Below the pieces are notes generated by a model that made no database searches, was not told the origin of the DNA, and was given only the letters and a program-made list of their open reading frames with translations. This document shows positions 16,549-24,848 of a DNA stretch of 64,000 nt, in pieces; the stretch's first letter is position 1, and the number at the start of each line of letters is the position of its first letter. Source of the DNA: Paenibacillus dendrobii. GTDB lineage: Bacteria > Bacillota > Bacilli > Paenibacillales > Paenibacillaceae. A program made the position numbers and the translations under genes. The DNA is taken from positions 29,916 to 93,915 of the forward strand of contig NZ_WUBI01000006.1 of NCBI RefSeq assembly GCF_009807035.1, read 5' to 3'.

Positions 16549-17430
16549 ATGAAAAGAGCAAGATTGATTTATAATCCCAGCTCAGGCCGAGAGGAAATGA
16601 GACGGCGTCTGCCGGACATTCTCCAGAGGCTCGACCAAGGCGGCATCGAGGCCTCCTGTCATGCGACAACAGGCGAAGGCGATGCAACCGCGTCCGCCGC
16701 GGATGCGGTGGAACGCGGATACGATATGATCATCGCCGCCGGCGGCGATGGTACCCTATATGAAGTCGTGAACGGGATGGCCGGCAAGGAGAACGTGCCT
16801 CCGCTCGGCGTGTTCCCGCTGGGGACCACCAATGATTTTGCCCGCGGACTCGGCATTCCGAGAAGCTGGGAGGATTACTGCGACCTGGTGATCCGGCAGC
16901 AAACCCGTCCGATCGATGTAGGGAAGGCGAATGACCGGTATTTCATCAACATTGCGGGCGGGGGAACCTTAACCGAGCTCACCTATGATGTGCCAAGCCG
17001 CCTCAAGACCATGATCGGCCAATTGGCCTATTACATCAAAGGCGTGGAGAAAATGGTCAGCCTGTCACCGCAGGAGCTGATCATCAACGCAGAGGGACAA
17101 GAGACGATCCATGACGAGTTCATGCTCTTCCTGATCACGAACACGAACTCGGTCGGCGGCTTCGAAAAATTAGCTCCAGGCGCACGGATCGACGACGGCC
17201 TCCTCGATGTGATAGCCCTTAAGAAATGCAACCTGGCAGAATTCGTGCGGGTCGTCACCCTCGCGCTTCGCGGCGAGCATCTGAACGACAAGAAGGTCGT
17301 GTACTTCCGCACGCCTGCGATGGAAGTCACTTCCCCAGGCAAGGTGCTGCTGAACCTCGACGGCGAGCTGGGCGGAACGCTGCCTGGCCAGTTTTCGGTG
17401 CTGCATCAGCATTTGAGGATTTTTGCGTAG
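16549..17430 (+). CDS. dgkB: diacylglycerol/lipid kinase (DgkB family)
   Basis: The protein has 293 residues. The N-terminal domain contains the kinase signature GGDGTLYEVVNG (about residue 64) and the LGVFPLGTTNDFARGLGIPR motif (about residue 86) that together bind ATP; the C-terminal beta-sandwich includes RLKTMIGQLAYYIKGV. This places it in the DagK/YegS/BmrU superfamily, closest in layout to Bacillus DgkB, which phosphorylates diacylglycerol to phosphatidic acid so that lipids released by lipoteichoic acid synthesis are recycled. Gene order dgkB-rlmCD matches Bacillus. Starts at ATG with AGGTGG upstream. A 575-base gap to rlmCD contains a terminator. Confidence 0.92.
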   Translation: MKRARLIYNPSSGREEMRRRLPDILQRLDQGGIEASCHATTGEGDATASAADAVERGYDMIIAAGGDGTLYEVVNGMAGKENVPPLGVFPLGTTNDFARGLGIPRSWEDYCDLVIRQQTRPIDVGKANDRYFINIAGGGTLTELTYDVPSRLKTMIGQLAYYIKGVEKMVSLSPQELIINAEGQETIHDEFMLFLITNTNSVGGFEKLAPGARIDDGLLDVIALKKCNLAEFVRVVTLALRGEHLNDKKVVYFRTPAMEVTSPGKVLLNLDGELGGTLPGQFSVLHQHLRIFA

Positions 17431-17708
17431 GTGACAGAAAGGCTGGGGGAGTCGGTTAGACCAGCCACCTAATAGATTAGCCGTATGACTTTTTTTCGGT
17501 ACTGTACACCGAGGGGGATCTATGGTCAGTCAGTAGGATATATATGTTCGGCTTTGGATTCGTGCTGATGTGGTTTTGAGAGAATTAGCACCTTTGGACA
17601 GTGCTTATAAAGATGTAAAACAACGCGTAAGATAGTAAGACAGAAGTTGCGGTTGAACGACGGCCTATGCGGCCGTTCACCGGTACATACCAGCAGTACA
17701 CGGCAGGT

Positions 17709-17769
17709 TAAGATGTCCAGGCGCTGTTCATCGGAATCAAGGGTGGAAGCGGGACATCTTATCTTTTTT
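17709..17769 (+). terminator. rho-independent terminator with a large loop
   Basis: TAAGATGTCC (17709-17718) pairs with GGACATCTTA (17752-17761), followed by TCTTTTTTTT. The loop of 33 bases contains AGGGTGGAAGCGGG, which happens to resemble a T-box sequence. Confidence 0.75.
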
Positions 17770-17770
17770 T

Positions 17771-17796
17771 TGCGTTGGGGCGATGTCTGGTATAAT
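17771..17796 (+). promoter_or_regulatory. extended -10 promoter of rlmCD
   Basis: TGGTATAAT (TATAAT at 17791-17796) forms an extended -10 element. The -35 region is weak (TTTGCG). The predicted leader before rlmCD is about 200 bases. Confidence 0.5.
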
Positions 17797-17876
17797 AGGA
17801 TGGATGCAGGGATGGCCCTAGCGTGAAAAGGGTTGGATGGTATTTTGAGAGGTTGTTTTAAGGTATGGATGACGTG

Positions 17877-17926
17877 TTTCGATAAGAAACTACGTTAGCG
17901 GCTTAGAGCGACGTATTTCTTCGAAA
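17877..17926 (+). promoter_or_regulatory. long stem-loop in the rlmCD leader
   Basis: TTTCG, AAGAAA and TACGT on the left pair in order with ACGTA, TTTCTT and CGAAA on the right, with one or two unpaired bases. No T run follows, so it is not a simple terminator. It lies 80 bases before the start codon. Confidence 0.5.
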
Positions 17927-18005
17927 GACGACGTTATTTTTGGACACGGATATGAGAACTTATAAACTTTAAATAAATCAGAAATTTTATGAGGAAAGAA
18001 GTGAC

Positions 18006-19544
18006 ATGAGCAGCATGAACAAGCGACAAAGCCGCCGGAACGCCGGCCGCCGCAGCACGCCTGCGCCGATCACCGGATTGCCGGTGGCGAAGAACGACGA
18101 GGCTGTGATCGAAATTATCGGGATGAATCATGATGGGGAAGGTGTCGGGCGTGCCGAGGGCTACACCCTGTTCGTGGCGGGCGCCCTTCCTGGCGAAAAG
18201 GTGCGCGTGAAGGTGCTGAAGACCAAGAAGCAGTACGGCTACGCCAAGCTGCTGGAGCTGGTCGAAGCTAGCCCCGACCGCATCGCGGCGCCCTGCCCGA
18301 TCTACGATCAGTGCGGCGGCTGCCAGCTGCAGCATATGGACTATGCCGCGCAGCTCGCCTGGAAGCGTCAGCTTGTCGTGGACAACCTAACGCGGATCGG
18401 GAAGCTGCAGGTGGCAGGCGAGCCGGTAGTGCGCGGACCGCAAGCAGCCGATGAGGCGGAAGGTGCAAGCGCTGGTTCGCAAGCATCCACAGTCGGAGCG
18501 GGCAGCGCCGAGCATGGTATTCAGGTCCATGCCACAGCGGGCATGGCCGAGCCATGGCGCTACCGCAACAAGGCGCAGGTACCGATGGGTGTAACCGAAG
18601 GCGGCCTCGTAGGCGGCTTCTACGCCCGCGGCAGCCACCGCATCATCGACATGGAAGCCTGCCTGATCCAGCACGAAAGCAACGACGAAGTCGTGGCCCG
18701 CGTGAAGGCCATCGGCAGGAGGCTCGGCATTTCCGCCTACGACGAGGAGAGCGGCAAAGGCCTGTTGCGCCATGTCGTCGTAAAGGTTGCCTTCCGTACC
18801 GGCGAGATGATGATCGTGCTTGTCACCAATGGGGATAAGATTCCGCATGCGGATGAGTGGGTTCAAGAGATTCAGGCGCAGCTGCCGTCTGTGGTCAGCA
18901 TTTGCCAGAACGTGAACACCAAGCAGACCAACGTAATCTTCGGCGATACGACGCGTGTCCTGTGGGGAAGCGAGGTCATTTACGATTATATCGGCGATGT
19001 GAAATTCGCTATTTCGGCGCGTTCCTTCTATCAAGTGAACCCGGCGCAGACCGAGGTACTGTATGGGAAGACGGTTGAATATGCACAATTGACCGGGAAA
19101 GAGAACGTTATCGATGCCTACTGCGGTATTGGTACGATCTCGCTGTTCCTGGCGCAGCATGCAGGCAAGGTGTACGGCGTCGAAATCGTACCGGAAGCGA
19201 TCGAAGATGCCCGGCGTAACGCGGAACTGAACGGGATGAATAATGTTACGTTTGAAGTTGGGGCATCTGAGGATGTGATTCCTGCCTGGAAAGAGCAGGG
19301 CATAGAAGCCGATGTCATCGTTGTCGATCCGCCGCGTAAGGGCTGCGATCCGAAGCTACTGGAGACGATTTTAGAGATGAAGCCAGAGAGGGTTGTATAT
19401 GTGAGCTGTAATCCTTCTACGCTGGCACGGGATTTGCGGGTGCTGGAGGATGGCGGGTACCGGACGGTGGAAGTGACGCCAGTGGATATGTTCCCGCATA
19501 CGGTGCATGTGGAATCGGTGGCTTGGTTGGTAAGGGTTGGTTGA
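18006..19544 (+). CDS. rlmCD: 23S rRNA (uracil-5-)-methyltransferase RlmCD/RumA type
   Basis: The protein has 512 residues. Order of parts: a basic N-terminus, a TRAM RNA-binding domain (about residues 30-95, IGMNHDGEGVGRAEGYTLF), the iron-sulfur motif CPIYDQCGGC (CX5CX2C, with a fourth Cys in MEACLIQ), and a C-terminal SAM-dependent methyltransferase domain with DAYCGIGTISLFLA and the catalytic VVDPPRKGCD and YVSCNPSTLARD motifs. It should form 5-methyluridine in 23S rRNA (U747 and U1939 in the Bacillus enzyme). It exceeds the usual 455-470 residues because of a low-complexity Ala/Gly/Ser insert at about residues 142-178. Starts with GAGGAAAG upstream. Confidence 0.93.
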   Translation: MSSMNKRQSRRNAGRRSTPAPITGLPVAKNDEAVIEIIGMNHDGEGVGRAEGYTLFVAGALPGEKVRVKVLKTKKQYGYAKLLELVEASPDRIAAPCPIYDQCGGCQLQHMDYAAQLAWKRQLVVDNLTRIGKLQVAGEPVVRGPQAADEAEGASAGSQASTVGAGSAEHGIQVHATAGMAEPWRYRNKAQVPMGVTEGGLVGGFYARGSHRIIDMEACLIQHESNDEVVARVKAIGRRLGISAYDEESGKGLLRHVVVKVAFRTGEMMIVLVTNGDKIPHADEWVQEIQAQLPSVVSICQNVNTKQTNVIFGDTTRVLWGSEVIYDYIGDVKFAISARSFYQVNPAQTEVLYGKTVEYAQLTGKENVIDAYCGIGTISLFLAQHAGKVYGVEIVPEAIEDARRNAELNGMNNVTFEVGASEDVIPAWKEQGIEADVIVVDPPRKGCDPKLLETILEMKPERVVYVSCNPSTLARDLRVLEDGGYRTVEVTPVDMFPHTVHVESVAWLVRVG

Positions 19545-19588
19545 GAAAAATAAATAAAGTCTTCTCAATAACCAAAAAATTCCTTATG

Positions 19589-19638
19589 AGCTGAGTGAAA
19601 AGCAGGAATCCCTCCTGTTTTTTCACTCAGCTTTTTTT
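19589..19638 (+). terminator. terminator after rlmCD
   Basis: GAGCTGAGTGAAAA pairs with TTTTTCACTCAGC, enclosing a smaller GCAGGA/TCCTG pairing, followed by TTTTTTT. It may also serve the convergent gene that ends at 19688. Confidence 0.85.
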
Positions 19639-19687
19639 GTCATCAGGATTATAAGGAACTCATCATATCTATCCATTATCGTGTCAT

Positions 19688-20902
19688 TTATAAAGTAACA
19701 GGATAAAATTGATCACTTTCGGAAGACTCTTTGGCTTGCAGACATACAAGAGCACTGCGGATGCCATCTTTCAGCGGCGCTACAGATTCGGTAGTTCTGC
19801 CTTGCATCAGATGCACAAAATTGCGCATGAGTACAATATCACCGCCACCATGACGCGAACCTTGATCATCAAGACGCACGACGGTTACTTTATCACTCAT
19901 ATGGTCAAATATTTTGATTTCATTCGTGACGAAATCGAATTCCACGGTGCCTTTGTAGCCGTACAGCCTTGCACCACGTCGTCCAGCACCTTTGCGCGCA
20001 AAGAGGTTCTGCGAATACATGACGTGCATACCGCTCGCGTATTTCACAATCATGCTGCCGGAGTCTTCATTTCCGGTATCTACCGCAAAACCGCAATAAT
20101 CGCTGCGCGGAGTGTCATTGCGCAAATGGATGATATTGTACGTGCTGTCCATGCAGGTTTCCCATTTGTCGCATTCGCTGCAGCGCAGGCCGGCGGGCAT
20201 ATCGCCTTTGTAAATCTGTTTGGACTTCATGGCGCAAACTTTTACAGGTTCTTCACTGAGCAGATAGTTGAGAACATCGATATCGTGTGTGGCCTTTTGC
20301 AGGAAAAGTCCGTGTGAAACGGATTCATCCCGGTACCAGTCGTGGAAATATACAAAGCCATAGGTTACATCGTTAAATGCCTGTACATGCTCTACCTTGC
20401 CAATCGTGCCGGCATCCAGAATGCGTTTTACTTCCAGGACCAGCGGCGTGACACGCAGCGGAAAAGAAACAACTGTAGGAGCTGTTGCTTTCGCTTCGCA
20501 CTCGGCAAGCGTTCTCAAATCCTCCATCGAAGTAGCCACCGGTTTTTCCAAAAACAGCGGCAGGTTGCGATTCAGCACCTTTTGAGCGAAATAAGTATGC
20601 GTGTTGCAGTTCGTGCCAACGATCACGCCGTCCAGCTTCTCTTTGTCCAGCATTTCGTCTGCATCCGTATAAAAATGAATAGAATCTGGATTCATCTCGC
20701 AGCTGCGCATCAGTCCGTCGATTTTATCGATTTCCATGTTGTGCATCGTTTCTTTGGAAACATCTTTTTTCATCAGAGCTTGCACACGCTCGGGGTTGGT
20801 ATCCGCTACGGCCTTGATCGAGACTTCATAAGGCAGCGCGAACAAATCATCCATCAGCATGTCGATCCGTACGCCATATCCGATAATACCAATATTTAAC
20901 AT
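19688..20902 (-). CDS. Gfo/Idh/MocA-family oxidoreductase (carbohydrate module 1)
   Basis: The protein has 404 residues. The N-terminal Rossmann domain begins IGIIGYGVRIDMLMDDL and contains the family motif NLPLFLEKPVATSMEDL (about residue 117), whose EKP lysine is catalytic in relatives. The C-terminal alpha/beta domain includes a THDIDVLNYLL stretch. Such enzymes use NAD(P) to oxidise or reduce sugars or inositols. Between the domains is a cysteine insert, RCSECDKWETC (CX2CX5C), also present in the other Gfo/Idh/MocA protein of this window. It is the last gene of a five-gene operon, 15 bases after the 740-residue protein, with GGAGG before its ATG. Confidence 0.88.
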   Translation of the reverse strand: MLNIGIIGYGVRIDMLMDDLFALPYEVSIKAVADTNPERVQALMKKDVSKETMHNMEIDKIDGLMRSCEMNPDSIHFYTDADEMLDKEKLDGVIVGTNCNTHTYFAQKVLNRNLPLFLEKPVATSMEDLRTLAECEAKATAPTVVSFPLRVTPLVLEVKRILDAGTIGKVEHVQAFNDVTYGFVYFHDWYRDESVSHGLFLQKATHDIDVLNYLLSEEPVKVCAMKSKQIYKGDMPAGLRCSECDKWETCMDSTYNIIHLRNDTPRSDYCGFAVDTGNEDSGSMIVKYASGMHVMYSQNLFARKGAGRRGARLYGYKGTVEFDFVTNEIKIFDHMSDKVTVVRLDDQGSRHGGGDIVLMRNFVHLMQGRTTESVAPLKDGIRSALVCLQAKESSESDQFYPVTL

Positions 20903-20917
20903 ATGTAAATCCTCCTG

Positions 20918-23140
20918 CTATTTTCTGAGTTCAATTTGTACACGTTCTCCAGCTGAAAGGAGGACCGTTTTCATACTTTCAAAGTAATTGTGGGTCACAT
21001 GCTTTGTGTTGGTACGTTCGTCCGCAAGCAGCGTGACCGTTGTGTTGTATGCTGTAGGATTATACATTTCCAGCAAGACAGAGTCTGCATTCCACTGGGT
21101 AACCAAGCATTCCACATGGTCAAATACCTGCAATGTGCGGCTTTCGAAATCCACATAGACGCCGGGAACTTCCACAAAGGTAAGCAGCATGGAAACTTCC
21201 GGCCAGTTGGAACCATAGAGGAATTCCCCAACGGTTTCCTTGCCTTCCCAGTCGCTTGTTTGCACGCGCTCGTTCATATAGCCGGCAGGCAAATATTTCT
21301 TCTCGAGGGTAAGTTCCGGATTTTCTGCCAGAGATACATACTGCGGTAAACTGTGTGCAATAGCATGTAGATCCCTTAGATATTTTGCATCGCCTGTAAA
21401 GCGATACAGTTTGAGAAGACTGTTGCCTGAAAGCGTGCAAATGCCCGGCGCAGAGTGCTTGTTCTGTGCGTTGGCAAATACCGTACCGCTGCTGTGAACG
21501 CCACGCTTCGCTGCTGTACTGTGCGCAGGAAACACAAAGTCATAGCTCATGACCCACGTCATGGCAATCTCGCAGGTTTCTTCTGCATAAGAAAGCCAAA
21601 TGCTCCTTTGGGTCGTTTCATACAGCTGCACATAGCTTTCCAGCATAGCGAACGCCGCCTCGCTGTCCGGCGCTTGACAGATCTCCCCTGGACAGCCGTT
21701 CAGCATGCCTTTTTTTACATAGTTGTTGTAATAGTACTCACCGAGCCGCTCTGCAACATCGAGATATTCCGTACACTGAAAATATTCGCTTGCGAGTGCC
21801 AGTGCACCTACAGCCATACAGGCTCCGGCTGAATTACCTATCACAATTTCTTCTGTAGCCATATCAATAAACTGTCCGAGCTGCCCGTATTGTTGGAACA
21901 ATCGTACAAATGCATCACAAAGGGCTTTTACAGGCTGCTCAAATAAGGTCGTGGAATGGTCGTGATCCGAAAGCCAAAATAGTTGTTTCAGCACAAAATA
22001 AAGCAAATCGGCATTTTTTCGGACGAGCAAAATGGTGTCAGGGTTACTGTCGCCGCCGTCACCAACAAATTTTCCGTTTCCATACATGCCAAACACCCAT
22101 CCGCTGGGATGCTGCAAGCGTGAAAAAACAAAGCGGAGTGTAGAAAGTGCGCGCTGCCGTGCCTCGGATGTATCTTCCAGCAAAAACGGATAACTGTTGA
22201 TACCCCCGCCAATCCAGCCCGCCTGCCAACACTGCTGGGGTATGTTCCAGTCGGTTCCTACAGAGTAATATCCTTCTTCCGTAAAGTTTTCTCTACGGTA
22301 CTTTTCTTTGATGCTTGTATACGCCTTATAAAACGGTACATTATTAAAATTCGCCGGGTTTTCCAACGTTGTTTTTGCGCCGTTTACCAGCTTAAAAAAG
22401 TCCGGTAAAGATATTGGATTCCAATGAAAAACACAGGCAGTCAGAGTAAGAGTGTCACCTTGTTTAAAAAAAGCGCCGGTATCGTGCGAAGGAGCAGAGG
22501 CATCCGGACGAAAACCTTTCCCGTCCTGTTGATCCCCAAAGAAATATGCGTTAGTTTCGCGTACTCCCGGAACAGAAAGCACAAAAGAAGCTTTGCCATC
22601 GTTTTGATTTTCATCAACGGTAAAGCCTGTATAATAATCGCCGCATCGGTGCTCTCCCAAAAGAACAGAACCGGATTGGCCGTTAAAATCATAGAACCCG
22701 CATAAAGGGGATGCCATGTCCCCAGCAAGTAAGGAAATTTGTGATTTTTTCTTCTCCATATCCAGATGAGGAATGCTGGTAATGACTTCGGCATCCGAAA
22801 AAGTGCAAATTTCCGCAGGTTGATAATAAGGCGGGTACGTTAGAGGTAAGCTTACAAAACGATTGCCGTTATAAACCGCACCGGGCATCAGCACATAGTG
22901 GCTTTTATCCCATTGCTCCGCTTCCATAGAAAATGAAAAATTCATCGGATAGGTCGTGTCTTCATTGAAAGTCAAGGTAATATCCAATCGTAGTCCATGC
23001 GGAAGTTGCTGCGTTGTGATCCATGCATGACATGGGAACTGCGAAAAAATATACTGGTTGTTCTCCAAATTCACACAAATGTTCTCAACGTCTAACACAT
23101 CACTGCCAGTGAAAGATTTACATACAAGAGAATAGCGCAT
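20918..23140 (-). CDS. putative carbohydrate-active enzyme, alpha/alpha-toroid-like
   Basis: The protein has 740 residues from ATG 23140, which has GAGAGG 7 bases upstream. I do not recognise the exact family. The N-terminal 250 residues look like a beta-sandwich; residues about 300-650 have repeated helical segments with aromatic/Gly turns (DWNIPQQCWQAGWIGGGINSY, GTVFANAQNKHSAPGICTLS, YLRDLHAIAHSLPQYVS), as in six-hairpin glycosidase-like toroids; and the C-terminal 90 residues are beta-rich. There is no signal peptide, so it should act in the cytosol on an imported oligosaccharide. The operon with sugar ABC genes and a Gfo/Idh/MocA oxidoreductase supports this. Activity and substrate are inferred. 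Confidence 0.6.
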   Translation of the reverse strand: MRYSLVCKSFTGSDVLDVENICVNLENNQYIFSQFPCHAWITTQQLPHGLRLDITLTFNEDTTYPMNFSFSMEAEQWDKSHYVLMPGAVYNGNRFVSLPLTYPPYYQPAEICTFSDAEVITSIPHLDMEKKKSQISLLAGDMASPLCGFYDFNGQSGSVLLGEHRCGDYYTGFTVDENQNDGKASFVLSVPGVRETNAYFFGDQQDGKGFRPDASAPSHDTGAFFKQGDTLTLTACVFHWNPISLPDFFKLVNGAKTTLENPANFNNVPFYKAYTSIKEKYRRENFTEEGYYSVGTDWNIPQQCWQAGWIGGGINSYPFLLEDTSEARQRALSTLRFVFSRLQHPSGWVFGMYGNGKFVGDGGDSNPDTILLVRKNADLLYFVLKQLFWLSDHDHSTTLFEQPVKALCDAFVRLFQQYGQLGQFIDMATEEIVIGNSAGACMAVGALALASEYFQCTEYLDVAERLGEYYYNNYVKKGMLNGCPGEICQAPDSEAAFAMLESYVQLYETTQRSIWLSYAEETCEIAMTWVMSYDFVFPAHSTAAKRGVHSSGTVFANAQNKHSAPGICTLSGNSLLKLYRFTGDAKYLRDLHAIAHSLPQYVSLAENPELTLEKKYLPAGYMNERVQTSDWEGKETVGEFLYGSNWPEVSMLLTFVEVPGVYVDFESRTLQVFDHVECLVTQWNADSVLLEMYNPTAYNTTVTLLADERTNTKHVTHNYFESMKTVLLSAGERVQIELRK

Positions 23141-23228
23141 GTTGAGTTCCTCTCTTTTGGGCTTATTAATATAGAAATCCGGTGTACGATATAAAGAAAT
23201 ACACCGGATTTCATATAGGAGCGTGAGA

Positions 23229-24797
23229 TTATTTTTTTGCTTTCCAGGCGTCATATTGAGCCTGTTTTTCTTTGATGATGTCGTCCACGCCGGCAGTTTT
23301 CAGGCGCTTGAGGAATTCAGGCAATGCTTTAGCAGGATCTATTGAACCGGAACTAAGTGCAGGAATCATCTCGGAGGCAACTGCAGCGCAGTTTGCAACC
23401 TGAGTTTTTATAGGAGTCGGGTCGAATACGAAGCCCGTAACGGGTGAAATCTCTGCTGTTTTGTCAGCATCAAAGACCATTGTTTGGGTCTTTTTTTGAA
23501 TATCACCATCTTTGTTCTTGTCATAAGCAGCACGGTTGAAATCAGGGCTGTAAGATTGACCGATTTGCCATTCGTTAAAGTTGAAATTGTATTTGCCTTC
23601 AATCATAGTGAATTTGCCATTTTCGTCGTATTTGTAGTCAACGCCTTCTTCGCCAAGCGTAATCAGTTTGTACAGATCATCGTTAGTATTGAGCAGTTCA
23701 ACTAATTGCAGAGCTTTATCAATATGTTTGGAATCGGCATTGATAGCAATAGCTGCAGTAGAAGCGGCGCCCGCAGGAATCATCGTGCGAGTCGTGGACA
23801 CGGTCACTGCTGGAGCATTATCTGCGCCTTTAGTCATAGACATATTGCTGGCATCAGGGTTGCCTGGAAAGTCGATGCTGTCAGGCCAGCTGCCAGTTCT
23901 CTCAGCGACAAATTTGGCTGCTTTACGATCAGTAGAAGTATCTTTTACCGTTGCGCCATCCTTGCGCACATAACCTTTGTTGTACCAGTCACGCATAATT
24001 TCAGTGTACTTCGCAAAATCTTCCGTCTCAAACTGGTTGATGACTTTGTCCGGATTGTCAAGGTTAATCCAGCCAGGGATGCTCGTATCGCCTACGGCTT
24101 CCATGTTCCATAACAGCGGATTGCTGGCATAGAGGCTTTCAACTGAGCTGGTTTCAAACCCGATCATTTCTTTGTGTTTTGCTAGAGCATCGCCAAGGAA
24201 AGGTCCGATCTTCTCAAGTACCTCAATGGTAGGCTTGCCTTTCAAGGCTTTCCAGTCAAAACCGGTTTCCTCTGCAAGATCAGAACGGAACTTAAAGCCC
24301 TCTCGTTTGGCAGTGCCCCACTGTTGATAGTTCGGGAGTGCATAGATCTTGCCATTTACTTTAACGCCATCCCACAGTCCTACGGGGATACGGGAATACG
24401 TTTGCGGTGCATATTTAGGGATGAGGTCCGTCAAGTCGGCATAAGCTCCTTTGGCGGCGTTTTCAAAAAAGTTGATGCCACCCCAGTTTGCAGTGAAGGA
24501 GAGATCCCAATCGTCGCCAGAATTGATCATCAGGTTCATTTTCTCGGCATAAGTACTGCTGTCTACAAGAATTAGATTCAGCTTAGCATTCATTTCTTTG
24601 CCAATAATTTCATTGGCTTTCTTCATGACGCGGTCAAAATCATTGACAGGGCTGTTCATCATGTAGAAGTTGAGCTGGGTCATTTCTTCCTTGCCGGGAG
24701 AATCGCCGGTAGAGCTTGCATCTTTCTCTCCGCAGCCGGCCAGCAGCATGGTAAACAGCATTGTTACGGACAACAGAATCGCAGAATATTTTTTCAT
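23229..24797 (-). CDS. sugar ABC transporter solute-binding lipoprotein (module 1)
   Basis: The protein has 522 residues. It has a lipoprotein signal with lipobox LLAGCG and a long mature part resembling family 1 extracellular solute-binding proteins of the LplA type: YMMNSPVNDFDRVMKKANE near the start, a GKIYALPNYQQWGTAK motif about residue 130, and a C-terminal FLKRLKTAGVDDIIKEKQAQ. It should capture an oligosaccharide outside the cell and deliver it to the two permeases encoded just upstream in the operon. No ATPase gene is present, so a shared MsmX-type ATPase elsewhere is likely, as usual for this class. Confidence 0.92.
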   Translation of the reverse strand: MKKYSAILLSVTMLFTMLLAGCGEKDASSTGDSPGKEEMTQLNFYMMNSPVNDFDRVMKKANEIIGKEMNAKLNLILVDSSTYAEKMNLMINSGDDWDLSFTANWGGINFFENAAKGAYADLTDLIPKYAPQTYSRIPVGLWDGVKVNGKIYALPNYQQWGTAKREGFKFRSDLAEETGFDWKALKGKPTIEVLEKIGPFLGDALAKHKEMIGFETSSVESLYASNPLLWNMEAVGDTSIPGWINLDNPDKVINQFETEDFAKYTEIMRDWYNKGYVRKDGATVKDTSTDRKAAKFVAERTGSWPDSIDFPGNPDASNMSMTKGADNAPAVTVSTTRTMIPAGAASTAAIAINADSKHIDKALQLVELLNTNDDLYKLITLGEEGVDYKYDENGKFTMIEGKYNFNFNEWQIGQSYSPDFNRAAYDKNKDGDIQKKTQTMVFDADKTAEISPVTGFVFDPTPIKTQVANCAAVASEMIPALSSGSIDPAKALPEFLKRLKTAGVDDIIKEKQAQYDAWKAKK

Positions 24798-24848
24798 TGT
24801 CGTTCCCCCTGAAATGTATTTAATTTTCCGGCTGGTTTCCCGGTAAAA

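Larger units (their letters stand above)
17431..18005. other. 575-base region with structured elements between dgkB and rlmCD
   Basis: No gene is convincing. It contains a GC-rich two-part stem at 17650-17682 (CGGT/ACCG outside ACGGCC/GGCCGT), a rho-independent terminator at 17709-17769, an extended -10 promoter near 17770-17796 and a long stem-loop in the rlmCD leader at 17877-17926. The stem plus terminator could belong to the 3' end of dgkB mRNA or to a small RNA. Confidence 0.6.

Noticed and set aside
17730..17755. T-box riboswitch sequence (AGGGTGGAAGCGGG, 12 of 14 consensus positions)
   Set aside because: The motif lies inside the loop of the terminator rather than upstream of its 5' arm, no stem I with a specifier loop is visible, and the downstream gene is an rRNA methyltransferase, not an amino-acid gene.
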